64,000 nt of DNA from Dillenia suffruticosa. Lineage: Eukaryota; Streptophyta; Magnoliopsida; Dilleniales; Dilleniaceae. The stretch lies in contig JAVTVX010000030.1 in NCBI GenBank assembly GCA_033439265.1, positions 10,241,774 to 10,305,773 of the forward strand, in the 5' to 3' direction. The notes under the pieces were generated by a model, which saw only the letters and a program-made list of their open reading frames with translations, did not search any database and was not told where the DNA came from. How positions within the stretch are numbered: position 1 is the stretch's first letter; every line of letters starts with the position of its first letter. Positions 57,424 through 64,000 of the stretch are shown here, piece after piece. The translations under genes were made by a program, and so were the position numbers.

Positions 57424-58879
57424 TGAAGACTAAGACATACTTAAATTTGATCCAGGACCCCAATTATTTAAAATTACTTAAACTTCAACGCCACAAATTT
57501 TGCTTGAATTTTGAGTAGTATTACATAAAGTATATAGACGAGAAGACTACAAGAAAAAGAAAAAACTATCCCACAACCGACAAGCAACTCAGAGCCCAAT
57601 CTCGTTGTTTGTTGTCTCACCAACCAGGTTCATCCTCCAAACTCCATCCATCTATATTTCATCTCCCCACTCCTCTTGATTAGGTTCACCTACGGGCCAT
57701 ATTTCATATCCTCACTCTGCTTTCTTCCATTCATACGATCTATAGACTCATAGATAAGAGTGGAAACATTTCCACCTTACAAAGGACACTTCAAAGCATC
57801 CTAGTAGTGCTTAGTGGAATGCAGCTGACGATCACCAAACAAATCCCTTTGTATTGTCATGATCTGTATACTTTCACAACTCCTTTTCTATCTTCTCCTA
57901 GAAAGAAAAAACTATCTGAGGATGTTTAATAAAACTTTCTAGAACCCTATAGTTCCTTCCCCATCATTGCACTCCTGACCTTGCCCACATCGTGGTGATT
58001 GGAAATCCCTTGCCATTTTTGTTTCTCACAAACTTCACAACTATTGACTCAAAACCACACCCCAAATTTTCATCTCACGTAACAAATAGACGAAACTACA
58101 CCAAGTATCCTTTACTATTTACGACAACAGAAAACATATTGAACAATTCCTGGCGATCGAAACGACATACTTCACAATCAAAGTGGCACATTTCGCATTT
58201 AATGCTCCATTACTGCACCTTTTTCGCTTACTTGCTCGGTCTTCGTGTCCTTTCAAATTTCCTAATTTTTATTATCTTAACTCTACTCCTTATGATACTA
58301 TTAATGGAGGGTAAAAGATAGTACATGGCCTAATAGTCTATAACCATAAATCCCAGAGATAACCAGGCGTACTAGATCACAATTACAGACCACATGGTAC
58401 TGCTTGATAAATACTCAAAACGATCAAACTCTCTATTGATCAAATACTCTCACTTATGTCTCTCGATTACTACTCATTTAAACCCTCTTGGTGTTCTCTC
58501 TCTCAACTACTATCGAGTAGTCACCCACCAAGTAATGCCTTTGCCTGGCGAATCAAATCATGATCACCTAATATTTGAACCCTCCTAATCCCAAGATATA
58601 TCTAATCCGATAAGAAAAGAAATCTCTATAATCCCATTCGATGAGGTAGTGAATTTTCATGACAACTTGAACTTTTTTTAATCTATAAAATTCTAAATCT
58701 ACTAAAAATCATCTCTCCATCTGTGAAGGCCCCAAAGAGACATTCACATCGGTTCCCCACTCGGGTCAGTAGAGTAATTCATTTGTAGAGTAAAATCCAC
58801 CTCCAACATGATCTAAAATCATAATGTGTTTTAATATCTTTCAATATTGAAATACAAGTAGTAGGACGTGAATATTGGA
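57424..58879. other. No recognisable gene
   Basis: Unique-looking AT-rich DNA. The longest open frame (57992-58321, plus) has a hydrophobic C-terminal half (FLIFIILTLLLMILLM) but no family likeness, no good start context and no supporting splice sites, so it is not called. Confidence 0.35.
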
Positions 58880-60362
58880 TACTAACAAATTTTGCAGATT
58901 TGTGGCTAGGAGTTCATGGTTTTGCCTCTCAGTCATATTGATTGGCAGAAAATCCCTGTTGCATCATAAGAGCATATGAAAGCATTCACAAAGATATATT
59001 TTTTTTGTAAAAGATTCCTTACATAATTGTTGTAACATGTTCTGAATCTAATTTATAATTTTGTAGCAAAGATTCATATATGATACTGATAATGAGGTTG
59101 CTGCCGATTTATTTGTCCTGAAATCTATTTCAACAAAATATAAAAAGTATGGGGATAGTCTTAAAAGGTTGGATTATGACAATAACACTAAGAGGTTTCA
59201 CAAAATATTCCAAAAGGTAACCACCGTTCTGAATGGGAAGCATTAGTTTCACACTAGTATTCAAAGCATGAAAATGTAAGAGCATCTTTAGAGAGATTCC
59301 ATATTATTTACTCAGATATAATTACATAAAATTGAGGTTAACTCAATCTATTTTGCAGGAACAATCAAAATCATGAACATGAAATAGATCCTAACAAAAG
59401 TATACACACACTTGTGGATCCACATCATTTGCTAGAAAAGAAAGAGAATTAGTAACTAAAGTATATACTGCAAATTAATTTATAAGTTTTTCTCTTTTAG
59501 TTGCAAACACTTCAGTTTTCGGAATTAGAGACCGGAGAGAAACTAGGTAGAATCACACTATACAAAGCTACCCCTTTGAAAAAAAAATGGTTCGGAGTTT
59601 GCTTAATTAATGGTAATTTACATGAACTATTGCTATTATTTCATATATCAATTTGGTTTTCTTTTCCAAGTACTTGTTCTGACAAATGATGAAGAAAAAG
59701 GAGCAAACTGAAGAATTGATGATAAATAAATAGTAAGGTTGAAAACAAGGCTCTTCAGTAATGAATAATGAGATTGAGGATAAGAGTCTTTATCCAAGTT
59801 AGAAGCAAAGAATTTTCAGATACAGTGAGAGAAAAAAGGACGGCGCCAACACCTTCTAGCTATTTTGTATCTTTTTTCTCATGGGATGATTCCTACTCGC
59901 TCCTCTTCAGATGTAAAGCCAAGAAAGCTTGAGCATAAATGGGGAAAAAAAAGAACAACAGAAGAGAAAGTGAAAGTATTTATTAGTGCTGTCTAATATC
60001 TTCACAGCAAAGGTAATAGGCTAGAAACTTTATTTTTGACTATTTATATAATCTGGTTTTTTGTTTTTTTTTTTTTTGTATTATACCAACTTGTATTTGG
60101 AGTTATATTTTGACTAATCTGTTTCAGGACTTACAGCGGTCCATTTAAAGGGGCTACCCTTTTAACATAGTTTTTTTCATATTCAAGTTACGAGTCGAAT
60201 TCAGGAACTTAATTAAGAGATCTAGTATCATATCTCACTAGACCAACTGTCCGTTAACATGATTTCTATTGTTATTACTTCGTTATTTTGGTTATCAATA
60301 TATTCTTTAAACAAGATATTCTTCTGGTGATGATGCGTCCAGTGATGGTGATGGCTATCCAT
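58880..60362 (+). pseudogene. Exon-like fragments of an unidentified gene
   Basis: Several plus-strand stretches read as exons with intron-like borders. 59066-59214 follows tttgtag and ends caaaag/gtaacc, giving RFIYDTDNEVAADLFVLKS and KYGDSLKRLDYDNNTKRFHK. 59360-59452 follows ttttgcag and gives NHEHEIDPNKSIHTLVDPHH, then a stop. 59502-59620 follows ctcttttag (LQTLQFSELETGEKLGR). 59835-59930 gives PTPSSYFVSFFSWDDSYS. About 60315-60354 gives SSGDDASSDGDGYPSA and a stop. I do not recognise the protein. It could be a decayed host gene or cargo of the CACTA element whose end is at 61301. The SINE-like copy at 60125-60256 sits inside. Low confidence; transcript data would decide. Confidence 0.2.
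60125..60256 (-). mobile_element. SINE-like copy 2 (minus orientation)
   Basis: On the minus strand: acagttggtctagtg (box A-like), gatactagatctctta, agttcctgaattcgactc (box B-like), aaaaaaactatg, agggtagccccttt. It aligns with the plus-strand copy at 54541-54665, 5.5 kb away and in opposite orientation. Confidence 0.55.
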
Positions 60363-60829
60363 CTGCATGAAAGGGCCTTACGGTTGGAGAACGTAATCAT
60401 AAAGAAATCTCATCTAGATGACTTGATATTGTATGGAAACTTGATGGGATATTGTTATGTAAACTTTTACTTCGTCTGCATTATCCCTTTTGCTTATGAT
60501 GTGCTTAAACTTTTATGTAGACTTAAACTTTTATTTGGTATACATTATCACCCTTCTAAATTGACTTAAACTTTCTTATAGATTTATACTTTATACCTAT
60601 AGTTCAATATTGGTACTTCTTATGCAGATTATTATTGTTGGATATTTGGATTATTGTGCATAGATGGAAAATTTATATTGGTATTTTATGTCAAGTTCGA
60701 AAATTGATATTTGGATTATTGATCGATGAAAATGAGTAGATTTTCTAGTACATTTAAAATATAGAGAACTATTAAAAAAGTAAAGATTTTTGCCAACATT
60801 TTTATATAAAAATGTTATCATCTACATTT

Positions 60830-61301
60830 TTTGAGGTTTAACAAGAAGAACTGTCGATAAAAGTCCGTCGTTCGGAAAAGACACGACATATGCGGATGTT
60901 TGCTTAAAAACCATCGGAAAAAATCATGGAAACATCGGGAAAAGTCTGAATTTTTACTGATGGTTCCTTAACAAACATCGGAAAATATTATGACTTTTTC
61001 CCGCGTTTCCTGATGTTTCCCTTCATGTTTCTTTGGGAAACATAGGGAAAAGTCCAAACCTTTACCGACGCTTCGTTAACGAACACCGGGAAATGTCATG
61101 TCTTTTCCCGGCATTTCCTAAGCAAGTGTCGACAAATGTCATAAAAATTGCCGGTTTTTCAAACCAAAAATTTCCCAACGTTTTTTAGCAACATTCTCTC
61201 TTTCGTCGATTCAAATTTTACCAAGGATAATAAACATCAAAAAAAGCTAAAAAAAAAGAGTCAAGAGAAATCATTTTTTTTTTTTTTTTTTTTTTGTAGT
61301 G
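60830..61301 (+). mobile_element. CACTA transposon right end with subterminal repeats
   Basis: Ends in poly-T then ttttgtagtg at 61301 (reverse complement CACTACAAAA). Over the preceding 450 bp, catcggaaaa, catcgggaaaagtc, tttcccg and gacg-ttcgttaacga motifs repeat in both orientations. This is typical of CACTA subterminal DNA and differs from the repeats at 13316 and 33313, so it is a separate family. The left end was not found; the next bases are ata. Confidence 0.6.
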
Positions 61302-62348
61302 ATAGTTTTATTTCTTAAACAAATTTCACCTCATATCATTTCTTTGTGAGTTGAAGTAGCGGTGGAGATGGCGGTGGTTTTGGCACCTAGTCGCTCACAT
61401 ATAGGTGAGATGTTGGATGAGTGCCTCAGGCATTGTTTCGGCCGAGAATGATCCGGATAGTTCGTGTTGGACGTTGTTCAATGTTATTAGTTCTTAAGGA
61501 GACATCTTGACAGTCACAATCTCATTCCCCCAATCTTGAGATTTAAGATTTAAATTCTTATGTAATAAAAAAAATATTATTAAAATGAGTCTGCTCAGAC
61601 TGATGGCCCACAAATAGATTTATTATTCTTTTAGAAATAGTGAATAACTTTTTGATGATTAAGATGTTTTTGGTGATTAAGACGTATAATTAAGTTTTTC
61701 AAAAAATATTTCTCACTTAGCTTTTCTAATGTTTATATAAATCGATTAGGAATTATTTATATCGAAATTAATAATTTAGGTCATTGATTTTGCTAATGTT
61801 GCTCAATTATTCATACAAAAAAAATGTTGCTCAATTATTTATATTAATATTAAAAATAATATTTTGAGAAGTTTCTTAGGACTGTTGGAGTTGTGTAGAA
61901 TTTGTGGACCACCTTAGTCAAATTTGTTGAATAGTGAGATATCAAGGCGTTATTTTATTAATGGGTTTAGGACTTAAGACTATCTGGATGCTCTTGCTCC
62001 TCTCACTTTCTTCCAACTAATTGAATTCTAACATATAGATGAATACCAATAGTATCTCTATCCATGGAATGCTGAAACTCATTAACTACCAAAAATGATA
62101 CTTGATGGTTGAGAATGCCATTACAAGACTCAGTAATTGTTTTCTCACTGTTGCTTCAACCCCCTTACACGTGAAATATGGGAGTTTTCCAGGTTGACCA
62201 ACAGATAAACGTCCACCATCAAACCAAACCTATTTGACTAGTTGATGCAAGTTTGCAATGCCTTCTTTTGACAAAAACTTAACAAAAATTGTCAAAAAAA
62301 TCCCACATATTAATATGTAAATTCCAAATCCAATCATGTAGATTGAGC
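61302..62348. promoter_or_regulatory. Upstream region of the TPK gene
   Basis: About 1 kb between the CACTA end and the TPK start codon. No other gene is visible. The palindrome cacgtg (acacgtga) at 62168-62173, 176 bp before the start codon, is a G-box/ABRE-type element bound by bZIP or bHLH factors. A TATA box could not be chosen with confidence. Confidence 0.4.
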
Positions 62349-63397
62349 ATGGATGACGAACCTCTTCTTCCCAGGGCTAAAACAGAAGCAGCGGTAGAAG
62401 AAACCACCAACAAGCCATTAACAAGGAGCAAAACACTCTCAGGGAAGCTCGATCTAGGCCCTTCATGGCGCCAGTCAACAGCCCATTTGATCACCGGTGA
62501 TTGCATCATTCCCATCATCAAGACACCAAATTCTACTTCCTTTGTCAATCTCATAGCCAACCTCAACAGAAAGAGAAGACTCACACGCCGTTCTCACTCT
62601 GCCCCTCCTGTATTCACCGATGCAAGAGAGCATGACTCTACATCCGTAGACCCCAAAAGCCCTGCAAGAAAGAAAACACCATTCGTTGTTCGATCAGCCT
62701 TCATAGGAGTAATAGTCTATGCTCTCATTGGTATGATAGTGTACATGCTGAAAAGTGGGAGTTTCAAAGGCACAGACACTTACAAGCCTGTTGATGCCTT
62801 GTACTTCACTGTGGTCACTCTCTGTACTATAGGCTATGGTGATATTGTTCCCGACACAACATTTACCAAGCTGTTCACTTGTGCCTTTATCTTAGTCGGA
62901 TTTGGATTCATCGATATTTTACTTCATGGCTTGGTGGTCTATGTTCTTGACAGGCAAGAAACAGTTCTGTTAAGCACTGTGGATGAGAACCGGTTCAACA
63001 CAATGGTTCGACAATACATGATAGATACAGAGAAAGGGCGAATGAGAATAAGAATGAAGGTCGCATTGGCTTTAGGAGTGGTGATCATTTGTATTGCTGT
63101 TGGCTCAATTACAGTGCATTTCTTGGAGGATTTGAGTTGGGTTGACAGTTTGTATCTGTCTGTGACATCGGTGACAACAGTGGGCTATGGAGACTATGCA
63201 TTTTCAACAGTGACAGGTAGATGCTTTGCCATTGTTTGGTTATTGGTAAGCTATCTGGCTGTTGCTAGGGCTTTTCTGTATTTGACAGAGTATAGGATAG
63301 ACAAGAGGAATCGAAAGATTGCGAAATGGGTTCTCCAAAAGAAGATGACTCTGGGGGATCTAGTGGCTGCAGATCTTGATAATGATGGATCAATCAG
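62349..63397 (+). CDS. TPK: Two-pore K+ channel (TPK/KCO family), first coding exon
   Basis: ATG at 62349 is in good context (A at -3, G at +4). Exon 1 encodes 349 residues plus two bases and ends at caatcag/gtatcc (63397). Residues 1-110 are a soluble N-terminus holding RRSHSAP (80-86), an RSxSxP 14-3-3 binding site as known in TPK channels. TM1 is about 117-134, first pore filter TIGYGD 160-165, TM2 173-199, TM3 237-257, second filter TVGYGD 277-282, TM4 293-312. DLDNDGSI (342-349) begins the first EF-hand, whose rest is in the next exon. Two filters per chain mean two subunits form a pore; family members pass K+ across vacuolar or thylakoid membranes and respond to Ca2+ and 14-3-3. VARAFLYL in TM4 suggests the TPK3/TPK5 side of the family. 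The frame stays open past the splice site to 63584, but the extra residues are intron. Confidence 0.92.
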
Positions 63398-64000
63398 GTA
63401 TCCTCAATTTCCCCATTCCAACTCTTCCATTCTAACGATGCAAAATATACAGCAAAGTTCACTACAATGGTCTCAGGTGCACTTCAATTTTAGATGCAGG
63501 GCATATAACATCTTAGCACTAAAGAGAAACATTATAACATGTAAACCAGTTATTAAAAAAAAAATGCATACTAGTACATGCTGACACATGAAAGGGGCAT
63601 ATTGCAAAATTTGGTTAAAAGATGACTAGAAAGCTGAAAAATCTGTAGCCGCTGGAATGCTTGTTATATCCTCCCTAGTGTTGAAAGCTATAAAAGAGGT
63701 GGGATAAAGAGCCTGATCCCAAGGTAGTGGAATGGGAAGCAATGGCTCTCCGGGAATAGCTTTTCACCAGAACCATGCCACCAAATTACAACTCTGAAGG
63801 TCATTACCATCCTTTGATGACTAAAGGACCTCACTTTAAACATAACGGAAAAACCTATCATTCCCAAGGACCCCCAAAAGTTCGAGGCTGTGAATCATGA
63901 AGAAAATCCTGAATTTCACTTGTCTAATGGCACACACAACAATTTTTAAGGGACAGTCTCTTTCGCCACCTTGTCTGCAACAAGCCATATCTTAAGTCCA
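63398..64000 (+). other. TPK: TPK intron, continues past window end
   Basis: Starts gtatcc after the EF-hand codons. No continuation of the EF-hand helix (usually followed by a YKLKE-like block) is found before 64000, so the second exon lies outside. No transposon feature was recognised in this part. Confidence 0.6.

Noticed and set aside
57992..58321. 109-codon plus-strand frame with hydrophobic tail
   Set aside because: No known domain; hydrophobicity follows AT-rich codon content. Not enough evidence for a gene.
62289..62348. 20-codon N-terminal extension of TPK
   Set aside because: It begins with TTG, not ATG. The ATG at 62349 is in strong context.

Overview
The window looks like nuclear DNA from a flowering plant. 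It is AT-rich and gene-poor, its genes have GT-AG introns, and most of it is transposable element (TE) sequence in several nested layers. The protein families seen (type 1 lipid transfer protein, TPK potassium channel, Aux/IAA, Ty1/copia, Ty3/gypsy, CACTA, Mutator-like elements) are typical of angiosperms. The species cannot be named from sequence alone.

Only two host genes look functional. A complete nsLTP1 gene lies at 52804-53251 (+), with a TATA box and an 88-bp intron splitting its third-last codon. The first coding exon of a TPK two-pore K+ channel lies at 62349-63397 (+); its later exons are beyond the window end. A third host-derived sequence is an Aux/IAA fragment of the IAA8/IAA9 type at 35553-36243. 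It sits inside a small Mutator-like element (34811-36603), so it is a Pack-MULE: it has domain I and the domain II degron, is frameshifted, and lacks the PB1 domain.

Layout. 1-2230: AT-rich direct repeats and a GC-rich tandem repeat. 2872-5991: decayed transposon gene with a Ulp1-type (C48) protease. 7190-9455: CACTA-like and hAT-like repeat tracts with a SINE-like insert. 9920-13315: two fragments of a plant transposon protein. 13316-14929: one end of a CACTA element. 14930-23216: chromovirus-type gypsy element on the minus strand with a 3.7-kb LTR. 23217-25463: truncated LTR of the same family. 25809-33313: decayed CACTA element with TNPD-like and TNPA-like genes and one recognisable end. 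33314-36760: simple-sequence-rich repeats interrupted by the Pack-MULE. 39771-45190: decayed Tat-type gypsy sequence holding a 2.9-kb solo LTR with a perfect target duplication. 45983-51789: structurally complete but mutated copia element with a perfect target duplication. 54541-57423: SINE-like copy, then an internally deleted gypsy element. 58880-61301: exon-like fragments, a second SINE-like copy in inverse orientation, and another CACTA end.

The transposon genes carry in-frame stops, frameshifts or deletions, so none looks autonomous. I found no CRISPR array, rRNA or functional tRNA gene, and no convincing new biological system. The most interesting items are the Pack-MULE with an auxin degron, the inverted repeat kept in several gypsy LTR copies, and the layered insertion history.
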